Shown: positions 25,542 to 34,380, counted from the stretch's first letter. The stretch is 47,120 bases of DNA from Bacillota bacterium (GCA_023388515.1 JAEWGD010000040.1:1-47120); one strand, 5' to 3'. The notes: a model not told the origin generated them from the sequence alone. Numbers and translations: made by a program.

Positions 25542-26702
25542 TTAATTACTTTTTTTCTTTATTGTTGAAAGGCGTTCAAGTGCGGCATACAGCGTTTCAT
25601 CTTTTTTTGCATAATGAAAACGTATAAAATTATTAATATTTTCTTTAAAAAAGCTTGAACCAGGAACCGCACCAACACCAACTTCTTTAGCAAGCCATTC
25701 ACAAAATCTCAAGTCGCTTTCATATCCAAATTCTGTAATATCAATCATTACATAATAAGCCCCCTGTGGAGTTGAATAGTTCAGCCCAATATTATCAAGT
25801 CCTTTTAGAAATAACTCCCGTTTTGCTGTATATTTTTTTTGCAGTTCAGAATAATATTCATCACCGAAATTTAGTCCAACAACAGCCGCTTCCTGCAAAG
25901 GTGCCGCCGCACCAACAGTAAGAAAATCATGAACTTTTTTAGCGGTATCAACAATATGGACAGGAGCAATAATATAACCAAGTCGCCATCCTGTTATTGA
26001 ATAAGTTTTTGAAAGAGAGCTGCACGAAATAGTTCGCTCAAACATATTAGGAAGTGAGGCGAAATATGTATGCTTATATGGTGTATAAACTATATGTTCA
26101 TATACTTCATCGGTGATAACAAAAGTATCATATTTTTCAGCAAGGTCTGCTATTATTTTAAGTTCATCATATGAAAACACTTTTCCGCTCGGATTTGATG
26201 GATTACAAATAATAATAGCTTTCGGATTTTGTCTGAACGCTTCTTCAAGAACATCTGCATCAAAATTAAATTGAGGAGGAGTAAGTGGTACATATATCGG
26301 TTCTGCTCCTGAAAGAATTGTATCTGCTCCATAATTTTCGTAAAAAGGTGAAAAAATAATAACTTTGTCGCCTGGATTTGTAACGGTCATCATAGCTACC
26401 ATCATTGCCTCTGTACTTCCGCAAGTAACAACAATTTCGCTGTTCGGATCAATTTCCCTACCCATAAGGCGTGATTGCTTTTTAGCAAGTGCCTCCCTAA
26501 AATTTTGTGCCCCCCATGTTATTGAATACTGATGCGGACCTATGTGTGAAATTTCAGCAAGCCTGTCGAGAATTGCCTTAGGAGGATCAAAGTCAGGAAA
26601 ACCCTGCGATAGATTTACCGCATTATATTGATTCGATATTCTAGTCATTCTTCTAATAACCGAATCTGTAAAGCCATTTGTTCTGCTACTGAGTTCAGGC
26701 AT
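25542..26702 (-). CDS. Class I/II PLP aminotransferase
   Basis: The 386-residue fold-type I aminotransferase shows NLSQGFPDFDPP near the start, CNPSNPSGKVF, DEVYEH and the PLP lysine in SLSKTYSITGWRLGY. The NLSQGFPDF pattern is typical of the YbdL/kynurenine-aminotransferase branch, some of which act on methionine. ATG 26702 is chosen because GGAAGG lies ten bases upstream. It is last in the metN1-metI1-ligase-aminotransferase run, so methionine transamination to 4-methylthio-2-oxobutanoate is a reasonable but unproven guess. Confidence 0.85.
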   Translation of the reverse strand: MPELSSRTNGFTDSVIRRMTRISNQYNAVNLSQGFPDFDPPKAILDRLAEISHIGPHQYSITWGAQNFREALAKKQSRLMGREIDPNSEIVVTCGSTEAMMVAMMTVTNPGDKVIIFSPFYENYGADTILSGAEPIYVPLTPPQFNFDADVLEEAFRQNPKAIIICNPSNPSGKVFSYDELKIIADLAEKYDTFVITDEVYEHIVYTPYKHTYFASLPNMFERTISCSSLSKTYSITGWRLGYIIAPVHIVDTAKKVHDFLTVGAAAPLQEAAVVGLNFGDEYYSELQKKYTAKRELFLKGLDNIGLNYSTPQGAYYVMIDITEFGYESDLRFCEWLAKEVGVGAVPGSSFFKENINNFIRFHYAKKDETLYAALERLSTIKKKSN

Positions 26703-26761
26703 ATTTATACATCCTTCCAAAGATATGTTGATGAATATTATAGCATATTTATAATAAAACA

Positions 26762-28090
26762 TCAAATATTGTATGTAAGATTTCTTTCATCAATCAGTCT
26801 TTTTGCTTTATGTGTAGCTCTTGGTAGAGTGTTATCCTTATGAACAATGATTTCAGCAGGTTTGACACCTATTCTAGCTTTTAAAGCATTGGAAACACGA
26901 AGAGCAAGCAATTCATCTAGTTCGGTATTATTATCCGATTTTTCAATTTCAACCTTATATTTTTGAGTATAATTCTGCTCAAATACTCTGATTAAATATT
27001 CCCCTGTAATTCCCTCAAGTCCTCTTATTACAAATTCAATATCACTTGGAAACACGTTAACACCAGAAACAATAAACATATCATCAAGACGTCCAACAAT
27101 ATTTATTCTTGCATGAGTTCTTCCACATGAGCATTTATTTCGGTTTACAAAGCCTATATCGCCTGTTTTAAAACGAATCATTGGTCTTGCGTGCTTTCGC
27201 AGTGTCGTGAGAACTAGCTCGCCTCTTTCACCATCAGCTAAAGTTTCTCCTGTTTTAACATCAAGAACCTCAACAAGAATATGGTCTTCAGCAATATGCA
27301 GTCCATTTCGTTCCTCACACATTCCGGCACATGCTCCAAAAATATCGGAAATGCCATAAAAATCATAAAGCTTTGCACCCCATAGCTCTTCAATGGCACT
27401 TCTTGTTGCTTCAATAGAACCACCCGCTTCTCCTGCAACGATTATTTTATTTATTGATAAATCTTTTGCAGGGTCAATTCCATTCTTCTTAGCTGTTTCA
27501 CCCAAATGCCACGCATAAGATGGCGTAGTCCATATCATTGTCGGCTGAAATTCTTTAAGAATAAACAACAGTCTGTCAGACGGAACTGTTCCTACCCAAA
27601 TACATAATGCCCCAAGATTCTGAGCTCCTATTACGTCAGGACCTCCTACAAATAATGAGAAATTCAGTGCATGAACATATCTGTCGGTTTTTCTCATTCC
27701 TGCTGCATAAAAAAGTCTGCTTTCTACATCTTGAAATTCGTCAAAATCTTTTTTTGTAAACGGACTTACCGTAGGAACCCCTGTTGAACCACTTGATGTT
27801 GAAATAAAAACAACATCATCCTCACTAACTGCTGCCATTTCACCGAGAAAGCTCCCAACACCTTGTGTATCACGCTCTGTTTTTTTGTTTACGAAAGGAA
27901 ATTTCTGAATGTCAGCAAGTGTTTTAATATCGTGTGGTTTGACTCCCTTTTCATCAAATGCTCTTTTATAATAAGGAGAGTTTTCGTATGCAAAAGCTAC
28001 TATCTCCTTTAGTTCTTCAAGCTGTAATTCTTCAAGCCGTTCTCTTGAGATTGTTTCTATTTTTTCATCCCAATATTTTTTATCACTCAT
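26762..28090 (-). CDS. PaaK-family acyl/aryl-CoA ligase
   Basis: The 442-residue adenylate-forming enzyme has STSSGSTGVPTV, YDFYGISDIFG, RFKTGDIGF and a C-terminal NIVGRLDDMF region, the layout of phenylacetate-CoA ligases. A KCSCGRTHAR stretch adds two cysteines seen in many archaeal and clostridial members. It activates a carboxylic acid through an acyl-AMP. The gene lies 17 bases after metI1 and is followed by the aminotransferase, so the acid may come from an imported amino acid. The actual acid is unknown; an indole- or phenylacetate role cannot be excluded. Confidence 0.85.
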   Translation of the reverse strand: MSDKKYWDEKIETISRERLEELQLEELKEIVAFAYENSPYYKRAFDEKGVKPHDIKTLADIQKFPFVNKKTERDTQGVGSFLGEMAAVSEDDVVFISTSSGSTGVPTVSPFTKKDFDEFQDVESRLFYAAGMRKTDRYVHALNFSLFVGGPDVIGAQNLGALCIWVGTVPSDRLLFILKEFQPTMIWTTPSYAWHLGETAKKNGIDPAKDLSINKIIVAGEAGGSIEATRSAIEELWGAKLYDFYGISDIFGACAGMCEERNGLHIAEDHILVEVLDVKTGETLADGERGELVLTTLRKHARPMIRFKTGDIGFVNRNKCSCGRTHARINIVGRLDDMFIVSGVNVFPSDIEFVIRGLEGITGEYLIRVFEQNYTQKYKVEIEKSDNNTELDELLALRVSNALKARIGVKPAEIIVHKDNTLPRATHKAKRLIDERNLTYNI

Positions 28091-28107
28091 AATATAAACC
28101 GCCTTTA

Positions 28108-28761
28108 TTATTTTTTATTAAGCTTTTTTGCAGCAAAATCACCGCCGAACTGTAAAATTTGCACAACTACAATTAACAACGCAACGCATATAAGCATTAC
28201 ATCTGTCTGATATCGCTGATAACCATAACGAATTGCAAGGTCACCTACTCCGCCGCCGCCGACTGTTCCTGCCATAGCTGAATATCCAATAAGTGATACT
28301 GCTGTAACAGTTATGTTTTTAATCAGCTGAGGCAAAGCCTCTGGAATAAGTATATGCAATATAATGTATGTTTTCTTTGCTCCTGAAGCAATTGCCGCTT
28401 CAATAACACCATTGGCAACCTCCGAAAAAGATATTTCAGCCAGTCTTGCATAAAAAGCGATAGAAGCAACTGAAAGAGGCACAACAACCGCTGTAGGTCC
28501 AATGGAAGTGTGTACAATTAATTTTGATAATGGAATCAGTAATACCAATAGTATTAAAAAAGGAATAGATCGTGTTATATTTATAATAATTCCCACTGTT
28601 TCATTTATAATTCTGTTTTTTACAAAAAGATGGTTGGAAGTTGAAAATAAAACAAGTCCTAAAAGTCCACCAAGAATAATTGAAAACACAAGTGATATTA
28701 AAACCATAAGTGCTGTTTCTCCAAATGCTTTCAGCAACGAATCAATTAGATTTATTTTCAC
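28108..28761 (-). CDS. metI: Methionine-type ABC transporter permease, set 1
   Basis: The 217-residue protein has about five membrane helices and the permease-ATPase coupling loop (EAAIASGAKKTYIILHILIPEALP, quoted in parts: AIASGAKKTY, IPEALP). The start is GTG at 28761, supported by GGAGGTG seven bases upstream; it overlaps metN1 by 20 bases. With MetN1 and the separately transcribed MetQ1 it forms a methionine or related amino-acid importer. Confidence 0.92.
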   Translation of the reverse strand: MKINLIDSLLKAFGETALMVLISLVFSIILGGLLGLVLFSTSNHLFVKNRIINETVGIIINITRSIPFLILLVLLIPLSKLIVHTSIGPTAVVVPLSVASIAFYARLAEISFSEVANGVIEAAIASGAKKTYIILHILIPEALPQLIKNITVTAVSLIGYSAMAGTVGGGGVGDLAIRYGYQRYQTDVMLICVALLIVVVQILQFGGDFAAKKLNKK

Positions 28762-29764
28762 TCAAAATCACCTCCACACTTTCGGTATTGTCTTTAAGAT
28801 ATTGTATTGCCATATCAACATATTGCTGTTCCCCGAGAAGATTTACATAGAGAATTCCAAGTGGGGTGTTGTTAATATATTCAATCTTTCCAAGTAAAAT
28901 ATTAAACCCAATACCACATGAATTTGCGGCATACGATAAAATTGGATTGTTTGCATTGTTACCCTGATAAGTTATTTTTATTACAGTTCCTTTTATGTTA
29001 TTAATTATTTCTTCAGGAAGATGAAATTTAAGTGTATGGCTGATAAGCTGTTTTGTAAATGCATTCTGAGCCTTAGTGAAAATTTCATATACATTACCGA
29101 TTTCGACAATTTCACCTTGATTCATTACAGCAACATGGGAGCATATGCTCTTAACAATATCCATTTCATGTGTAATAACTACTATTGTAATTCCTAATCT
29201 TTGATTAAGCTTTTTTAAAAGTTCTAAAATTGAAGCTGTTGTTTCAAGATCAAGTGCCGATGTAGCTTCATCACAAAGAAGAATTTCTGCATTATTTGCA
29301 AGTGCCCTTGCTATTGCAACTCTTTGTTTTTGCCCGCCTGAAAGCCTTGACGGATATGAATCAGCTTTTTCTGTAAGATTAACCATTTCTAAAAGCTCTT
29401 TTACACGAATGCCAGTTTCTTCCTTGCTTTTTCCTGCCGCTCTTAGAACAAATGCAATATTTTGATAAACAGTTTTATTCTCTGCCAAATTGAAATGTTG
29501 AAAAATCATTCCGATATTTCTGCGTAAATTCCGCAGCTTTTCACCTTTATATCCAATTACACTTTCACCGTTTATCAATAAATCACCTGATGATATTTGC
29601 TGAAGAAGATTTATTGTGCGAAGAAGCGTACTTTTTCCAGCACCGCTTGAACCTACTATTCCGAAAATGTCACCCTTTTCAATTATAAGTGAAGCTTTTT
29701 TTACTGCACTGAATTCTTTACCACCATTTGTAAAGCTGACATCAACATTCTTAAATTCAATCAT
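28742..29764 (-). CDS. metN: Methionine-type ABC transporter ATPase with NIL domain, set 1
   Basis: The 340-residue ATPase has Walker A GSSGAGKST, signature LSGGQKQR, Walker B ILLCDEATSALD, and a full C-terminal NIL domain of about 100 residues. In MetN the NIL domain binds methionine and shuts the transporter (trans-inhibition). ATG 29764 is used; a TTG at 29788 is also open, and neither has a good Shine-Dalgarno. Downstream genes metI1, the CoA ligase and the aminotransferase follow closely. Confidence 0.92.
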   Translation of the reverse strand: MIEFKNVDVSFTNGGKEFSAVKKASLIIEKGDIFGIVGSSGAGKSTLLRTINLLQQISSGDLLINGESVIGYKGEKLRNLRRNIGMIFQHFNLAENKTVYQNIAFVLRAAGKSKEETGIRVKELLEMVNLTEKADSYPSRLSGGQKQRVAIARALANNAEILLCDEATSALDLETTASILELLKKLNQRLGITIVVITHEMDIVKSICSHVAVMNQGEIVEIGNVYEIFTKAQNAFTKQLISHTLKFHLPEEIINNIKGTVIKITYQGNNANNPILSYAANSCGIGFNILLGKIEYINNTPLGILYVNLLGEQQYVDMAIQYLKDNTESVEVILSENKSN

Positions 29765-29867
29765 GATATATACTATACTAATTTTCAATCAATAAATGTT
29801 CAAAAAATCAATCAAAAGCTTTAATATATGTGGTTTTGCATTGATTTTATGTCATTACTTTAATTAA

Positions 29868-29876
29868 AGATTAGTA
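29868..29876 (-). promoter_or_regulatory. TACTAATCT box upstream of metN1
   Basis: TACTAATCT occurs here, upstream of nifB (34272-34280) and upstream of nifH (39635-39643), always in the orientation of the downstream gene. Here and at nifH the match extends to TAATACTAATCT. See the finding on this box. Confidence 0.4.
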
Positions 29877-29888
29877 TTAGCTCCTTCC

Positions 29889-29925
29889 TTAAAAAATAAA
29901 TGGGGCAGGCAAAACGTCCGCCCCA
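29889..29925 (-). terminator. Terminator of metQ1
   Basis: TGGGGC (29901-29906) pairs with GCCCCA (29920-29925), extended by GG/CC, followed by a T-rich run on the minus strand. It separates metQ1 from metN1. Confidence 0.85.
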
Positions 29926-29937
29926 AACAGTTTAAAC

Positions 29938-30759
29938 TCAATAATCCTTAGGCTTTTGGAATGATACATACTGCCCACCAGGATTTTCAACAACCTTTTT
30001 AAATGCATCAGATTCTACTATTTGAACAATATCCTTTGAAAGTTCTGAATCCTTGTCCTCGGTTCTTACTGCAATAACATTTACATAGCCGTCACCTAAA
30101 ACCTCATTATAAAGTGCATCAGAAAGCTTTAGTCCTGCACCGATTGCAAAGTTACCATTTATTACTGCAACATCAACACTGTCAAGGCTTCTTGGAAGCT
30201 GTGGTGCTTCAATTTCTTCAAATTTTAACTTCTTAATATTTTCAGACAAATCATTCTGAGTTGCCTTTGCCGGATTAGCATCTTCCTTAATTTTTACTAA
30301 ACCTGCTTGCTGAAGAACTCTAAGTGCTCTTGCAAGATTAGTTTCATCATTAGGGATTGCAACTGTAGCACCATTAGGGATCTCGTCAAGTGATTTATAT
30401 TTATCTGAAAAGATTCCCATTCCAGCTGTAGGTATTTCCTTTATGTAGCTTAAATCAAGACCATTATCCTCTGAAAACTTTTTCAGATATACAGAATGCT
30501 GAAAAATGTTTACATCAATTTCTTTTGCTGCAAGTGCTTTATTTGGCTGAACATAGTCAGAAAACTCAACAATTTCAATTTTGTAACCCTTATCTTCAAG
30601 TGATGGCTGAATTGCTTCCTTAAACATATCGCTGTAAGGTCCAGGGCAAAAGCCAACTTTTATTGACTTTGCAGCTTCTTCCTTTTGGCAGGCAGCAAAT
30701 GAAATTCCAATAACACCTGCAAGGGCAATTGATGTAATCTTTTTTATTATATTTTTCAT
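29938..30759 (-). CDS. metQ: MetQ-type substrate-binding lipoprotein, set 1
   Basis: The 273-residue protein has a lipoprotein signal peptide ending ISFAAC, then the NlpA/MetQ fold: VNIFQHSVYL, VAIPNDETNLARALRVL and VAVINGNFA. ATG 30759 is chosen because AAAGGAG lies eight bases upstream; the upstream in-frame extension is out of keeping with a signal peptide. The conserved asparagines and arginine that hold the amino acid in MetQ appear present. It is transcribed alone, upstream of metN1-metI1, with its own promoter, leader ORF and terminator, allowing the binding protein to be made in excess. Confidence 0.9.
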   Translation of the reverse strand: MKNIIKKITSIALAGVIGISFAACQKEEAAKSIKVGFCPGPYSDMFKEAIQPSLEDKGYKIEIVEFSDYVQPNKALAAKEIDVNIFQHSVYLKKFSEDNGLDLSYIKEIPTAGMGIFSDKYKSLDEIPNGATVAIPNDETNLARALRVLQQAGLVKIKEDANPAKATQNDLSENIKKLKFEEIEAPQLPRSLDSVDVAVINGNFAIGAGLKLSDALYNEVLGDGYVNVIAVRTEDKDSELSKDIVQIVESDAFKKVVENPGGQYVSFQKPKDY

Positions 30760-30814
30760 GTAAATAACTCCTTTATATTTGATTAATTTAATTTTATAAA
30801 AATAAGCATAGTTT

Positions 30815-30883
30815 TTAACATCGCAAACTGCACATTCGTTCATGCTCAAATCGCTTATATTTCCCTTGATAAGTGATTTTCAT
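30815..30883 (-). CDS. Cys-containing leader peptide of metQ1 (22 aa)
   Basis: GGGAG lies six to seven bases before ATG 30883. The peptide starts MKITYQGKYKRF and ends HERMCSLRC, so both Cys codons lie in the last five residues. It shares the CGAATGTG core with the metY and metN2 leaders. A weak GCA-GTTT/AAAC-TGC stem starting in the first Cys codon is followed by a U-rich run and could act as an attenuator. Confidence 0.6.
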   Translation of the reverse strand: MKITYQGKYKRFEHERMCSLRC

Positions 30884-30907
30884 AATGATTTCTCCCTTTT
30901 ACAATAC

Positions 30908-30920
30908 ATATTAATCATAT
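30908..30920 (-). promoter_or_regulatory. Second copy of the ATATGATTAATAT box
   Basis: Identical over 13 bases to the copy at 24956-24968 and placed similarly, between the -10 box and the leader ORF. Confidence 0.4.
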
Positions 30921-30944
30921 ATAAATACTATATTTGATTTACTG

Positions 30945-30973
30945 ATTATATATCGAAAATGAGTTCATGTCAA
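30945..30973 (-). promoter_or_regulatory. Promoter of metQ1
   Basis: TTGACA (30968-30973) and TATAAT (30945-30950) on the minus strand are 17 bases apart. Confidence 0.85.
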
Positions 30974-31065
30974 TGCTTTTGGACTATCTTTTTAATGTTC
31001 AGAAACTCATACAAATTACTCACACCATTTATCATATATTCTATATAGTTTTACTATGATATGAA

Positions 31066-32235
31066 TTATAAATTTAAAATAAGTTTATCCAAACCATTTT
31101 TAAGCTTTGACCATGGGCATGCAATATTTATTCTTTGAAATCCTTTACCCTCATCGCCAAACATTGTGCCTCCATCAAGCCAAAGCTTAGCTTTATTTAC
31201 AATAATATTGTTAAGATTTTTATCATTTAACCCTAGTTTTTTAAAATCAATCCACAAAAGATAAGTTCCTTCTGGTTCAATTACATTAAGCATTGGTGCT
31301 TTTTCAGCAATAAAGCTTTTAGTTTTATCAATATTATCAGAAAGATATAATATCAAATCATCAAGCCACTTTTCACCATATTCGTATGAAGCTTGAGCAG
31401 AAATAACACCCATTGTATTCGGGTTACCATATCCCGTTTTTCTTATTTCTTTATAAACAGCTTTTCTTATGCTTTCATTATCAATGAAAATATTTGCAAT
31501 CTGTAATCCTGCAAGATTAAATGTTTTACTAGGTGATGTACAAGTAATAGTTATATCTGATAAATGTTTTGACAAACTTGCAAAATTTATATGTTTGTTA
31601 TTATTAAAGATAAAATCAGAATGAATTTCGTCTGCAATAACTATAACTCTATGTTTAATGCATATGACACCAATTTTTTTCAGTTCTTCCACTGTCCAAA
31701 CTCTTCCGACAGGATTATGAGGATTGCATAAAAGAAACAATTTTACGTTGTTTTCAATAATTTTCTTTTCAAAGTCATCAAAATCTATTTCATATTTCCC
31801 ATTTTTATAAATAAGCGGACTATTAACAAGTTTTCGGTTGTTGTCCTTAATAACATTTGAAAAAGGATAATAAACTGGTCTTTGTATCAGCACTCCATCA
31901 CCATCTTTTGTAAGAGCTCTTATTGCTGCACATATTGCAAAAACTACTCCAGGTGTGACGATAAGCCATTCACGTTTCACAGTAAAGTCAAACCTATTTT
32001 TATACCATTTAGAAACAACATTAAAATAATCATTATTTATATCGGTGTAGCCAAAAATTCCATGTTTACAGCGTTCTATAAGTGCTTCAGATACAGCGGG
32101 CGGTGTGCGAAAATCCATGTCCGCTACCCAGAAAGGCATAACATCAGCAGGCATATTATGTTCTGCCATAAAATCATATTTTACCGAATTCGTATTATCT
32201 CTGTCAATAACTTCATCAAAATTATATCTGCTCAT
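31066..32235 (-). CDS. patB: MalY/PatB-type cysteine-S-conjugate (cystathionine) beta-lyase
   Basis: The 389-residue PLP enzyme shows the MalY/PatB signature MPFWVADMDF, GIFGYTD, NPHNPVGRVW and the cofactor lysine K237 in SPSKTFNLAGLQ. Such enzymes cleave the C-S bond of cystathionine or other cysteine S-conjugates, giving a thiol, pyruvate and ammonia. It lies 81 bases after cysK1, separated by a terminator, and has no clear promoter of its own, so it may depend on read-through. Its place in the island suggests release of thiols from organosulfur compounds. Confidence 0.9.
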   Translation of the reverse strand: MSRYNFDEVIDRDNTNSVKYDFMAEHNMPADVMPFWVADMDFRTPPAVSEALIERCKHGIFGYTDINNDYFNVVSKWYKNRFDFTVKREWLIVTPGVVFAICAAIRALTKDGDGVLIQRPVYYPFSNVIKDNNRKLVNSPLIYKNGKYEIDFDDFEKKIIENNVKLFLLCNPHNPVGRVWTVEELKKIGVICIKHRVIVIADEIHSDFIFNNNKHINFASLSKHLSDITITCTSPSKTFNLAGLQIANIFIDNESIRKAVYKEIRKTGYGNPNTMGVISAQASYEYGEKWLDDLILYLSDNIDKTKSFIAEKAPMLNVIEPEGTYLLWIDFKKLGLNDKNLNNIIVNKAKLWLDGGTMFGDEGKGFQRINIACPWSKLKNGLDKLILNL

Positions 32236-32257
32236 GCTATATACTCCTTATAATTTT

Positions 32258-32297
32258 ATAAAAAATCCGCTTCATTAAAATTTTAAATGAAGCGGAT
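32258..32297 (-). terminator. Terminator of cysK1
   Basis: ATCCGCTTCATT pairs with AATGAAGCGGAT around about eight bases, followed by six T on the minus strand. patB lies just beyond it. Confidence 0.85.
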
Positions 32298-32316
32298 ATA
32301 ATTTTTTTTTTTGCAT

Positions 32317-33249
32317 TTATTCTGCAAACAAAGCAGTTGAAAGATACCTTTCACCAGTATCAGGCAGAATAGCAACTATAACCTTTCCTGCATTTTCAGG
32401 ACGTTTTGCAAGCTCCGTAGCAGCTGCAAGTGCTGCTCCTGATGAAATTCCAACAAGAACACCATCTGTTTTAGAAATCTCTCTTCCCACTTCAAAAGCA
32501 TCTTCATTTGAAACAGTAATTACTTCATCATAAATTAATGTGTTAAGAGTTTCTGGAATAAATCCTGCACCAATTCCCTGAATTTTATGCGGTCCTGCTT
32601 TTCCCTCTGAAAGCACTGGTGAATCCTTTGGCTCAACAGCTACAATTCTTATATCAGGGTTCTTAGACTTTAGATATTCACCTGTTCCAGATATTGTTCC
32701 GCCTGTGCCGATACCTGAAACAAAAATATCAACTTTACCGTCAGTATTTTCCCATATTTCAGGACCTGTGGTTTTTCTATGAACAGCAGGATTTGCAGGA
32801 TTTACAAATTGCCCTAATACAACAGCATTTTCTATTTCTTCTTTTAATTCATCAGCCTTAGCAATAGCACCCTTCATTCCCTTTGTACCCTCAGTAAGAA
32901 CAAGCTCTGCACCGTATGCTTTGAGCAGATTTCTGCGTTCAATACTCATTGTTTCTGGCATAGTAAGGATAATTCTATACCCCCTTGCTGATGCAACTGC
33001 TGCAAGGCCAATTCCAGTATTACCACTTGTTGGCTCAATAATTACTGAACCCTCTTTAAGGATACCTTTTTCCTCTGCATCTTCAATCATAGCCTTTGCT
33101 ATTCTATCTTTAACACTTCCTGCGGGATTGAAATATTCAAGTTTTGCAATCAATGTTGCCTTTAGCTCATGCTTCTTCTCATAATTCACAAGTTCAAGCA
33201 AAGGGGTTCTTCCGATTAAATCAGTTAAGCTTTTATTAATTTTAGACAT
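32317..33249 (-). CDS. cysK: Cysteine synthase (O-acetylserine sulfhydrylase)
   Basis: The 310-residue PLP enzyme has the cofactor lysine K47 in NPAGSVKDR, the substrate loop PTSGNTG at 73-79 and GIGAGFIP. It makes cysteine from O-acetylserine and sulfide. ATG 33249 is chosen because GGAGG lies eight bases upstream. In Bacillus, CysK also acts as the signalling partner of the Rrf2 regulator CymR, which fits the Rrf2 gene in this island. No Cys-codon leader was seen before it, unlike metY, metQ1 and mccB. Confidence 0.94.
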   Translation of the reverse strand: MSKINKSLTDLIGRTPLLELVNYEKKHELKATLIAKLEYFNPAGSVKDRIAKAMIEDAEEKGILKEGSVIIEPTSGNTGIGLAAVASARGYRIILTMPETMSIERRNLLKAYGAELVLTEGTKGMKGAIAKADELKEEIENAVVLGQFVNPANPAVHRKTTGPEIWENTDGKVDIFVSGIGTGGTISGTGEYLKSKNPDIRIVAVEPKDSPVLSEGKAGPHKIQGIGAGFIPETLNTLIYDEVITVSNEDAFEVGREISKTDGVLVGISSGAALAAATELAKRPENAGKVIVAILPDTGERYLSTALFAE

Positions 33250-33303
33250 AAAAATTTCCTCCATTCAAGTATCATATATCACATATCTGTTTGCTATGGT
33301 TTA

Positions 33304-33332
33304 AGTATATACCATTATTTTTATTTTGTCAA
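33304..33332 (-). promoter_or_regulatory. Promoter of cysK1
   Basis: TTGACA (33327-33332) and TATACT (33304-33309) on the minus strand are 17 bases apart, only 19 bases beyond the nifB-like stop codon. Confidence 0.85.
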
Positions 33333-33350
33333 GGGGTTTTATAACTTTTT

Positions 33351-34247
33351 TTATCCATGCGAAAATGTTTGAGGAATTCCGCTTGTTTCATATAAAAGAG
33401 CCGATAAATCACCTTTCCCCGGAATTCCGCAGGCATCAGCACGGCAATGCTGACAGTGCCTGAAAACAGGCAGATATTTTTCTGCTTCTGTTCTTACAGT
33501 GTTAAGCAGTGTACAGCTTGGGGCTTCAATATTTGAAAACTCATGCTGCGGAATAAGCGGAATTATGTTTATAAGATTTGCTCCATATTTCTTAACCGTT
33601 TCAGCAATTTCACCAATATGATTATCATTTATTCCAGGAATCAGAACAATGTTAATTTTAATCAGCATATCAAGAGCAGCCAGCTTCCTTATACCTCGTT
33701 TTTGAGCTTCAACAAGTATCTCAGCCGCTTCTCTGCCGATATACTTTATTCCGTCATATACAATCCATGAACATATTTTTTCCTGTATTTCAGGATTAAC
33801 CGCATTTACAGTTACTGTTACAGTTCTTACTCCAGCATCAAATAATTCATCGGTATATCTTTCCAGTAAAAGTCCGTTAGTGCTTAGACAGTTTATCAGT
33901 TCAGGGTATTTTTCGTGAATAAGCTTGAATGTTTCGATTGCATAAGGCGTTGCAAGAGTATCACCTGGCCCTGCTATTCCTGCAACAGTTATTTCAGGAC
34001 AGATTTCAAGTGCCTTACTGACTAGACCACTTGCAGCTTCAGGAGAAAGTATAGTCTGTGAAACACCAGGACGGTTTTCAAGCTTATTTATACTCCGCTT
34101 ACAGAATTTACACTGGATATTACAGCTTGGGCTCACTGGAAGATGCAATCTGCCATTCTTAAAGTTTGCTTCACCGCTGAAGCATGGGTGACGGTTTGCT
34201 ATATGTTTAAGCCTTGTGTCAATCTTAACTTCACTATAGCATGACAT
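33351..34247 (-). CDS. nifB: NifB-like radical SAM cofactor-synthesis protein
   Basis: The 298-residue protein has the NifB pattern: RHPC with C22, the radical SAM motif C42-x3-C46-x2-C49 (CNIQCKFCKR), AGPGD, and a C-terminal HCQHCRADACG block (C265, C268, C273) matching the NifB cluster-binding CRQCRADA. True NifB fuses two Fe4S4 clusters with a carbide into the Fe8S9C precursor of the nitrogenase cofactor. Here the protein ends just after that block, with no fused NifX domain. ATG 34247 is chosen because AAAGGTGG lies eight bases upstream; the GTG at 34259 overlaps that site. It is divergent from the rrf2-acetyltransferase pair and lies about 4.4 kb from the nifHDK-like genes. Confidence 0.88.
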   Translation of the reverse strand: MSCYSEVKIDTRLKHIANRHPCFSGEANFKNGRLHLPVSPSCNIQCKFCKRSINKLENRPGVSQTILSPEAASGLVSKALEICPEITVAGIAGPGDTLATPYAIETFKLIHEKYPELINCLSTNGLLLERYTDELFDAGVRTVTVTVNAVNPEIQEKICSWIVYDGIKYIGREAAEILVEAQKRGIRKLAALDMLIKINIVLIPGINDNHIGEIAETVKKYGANLINIIPLIPQHEFSNIEAPSCTLLNTVRTEAEKYLPVFRHCQHCRADACGIPGKGDLSALLYETSGIPQTFSHG

Positions 34248-34271
34248 AATTATGACCACCTTTCAAAATGA

Positions 34272-34280
34272 AGATTAGTA
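34272..34280 (-). promoter_or_regulatory. TACTAATCT box upstream of nifB
   Basis: The box overlaps a TATACT that could be a -10, but the nearest TTGATT lies 20 bases upstream, so the basal promoter is weak and may need an activator. Confidence 0.4.
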
Positions 34281-34313
34281 TAATGCTATTTCGATTTAAT
34301 TTAATCAAAATCA

Positions 34314-34342
34314 TTGACAAAGCTGTTTTTTTATTGTATCAT
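34314..34342 (+). promoter_or_regulatory. Promoter of the second Rrf2 gene
   Basis: TTGACA (34314-34319) and TATCAT (34337-34342) are 17 bases apart. An AT-rich stretch (ATTAATACATATAATAC) follows before the start and could hold an autoregulatory operator. Confidence 0.8.
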
Positions 34343-34380
34343 TAATACATATAATACAAATATGTTATGGAGGGATAGAA

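Noticed and set aside
29777..29935. A Cys-codon leader ORF upstream of metN1
   Set aside because: No ATG or GTG frame with a ribosome site and Cys codons was found there, only two- to six-codon frames without Cys.
29938..30849. N-terminally extended MetQ1 starting at 30849
   Set aside because: The extension carries no signal peptide and overlaps a separate leader ORF; the ATG at 30759 has an ideal ribosome site and starts a normal lipoprotein signal.
30865..30873. CTTATCAAG in the metQ1 leader as the start of a SAM-I riboswitch
   Set aside because: The conserved core that should follow (GGAGGGA, the kink-turn and the GCAACC region) is absent, and the bases are part of the leader ORF.
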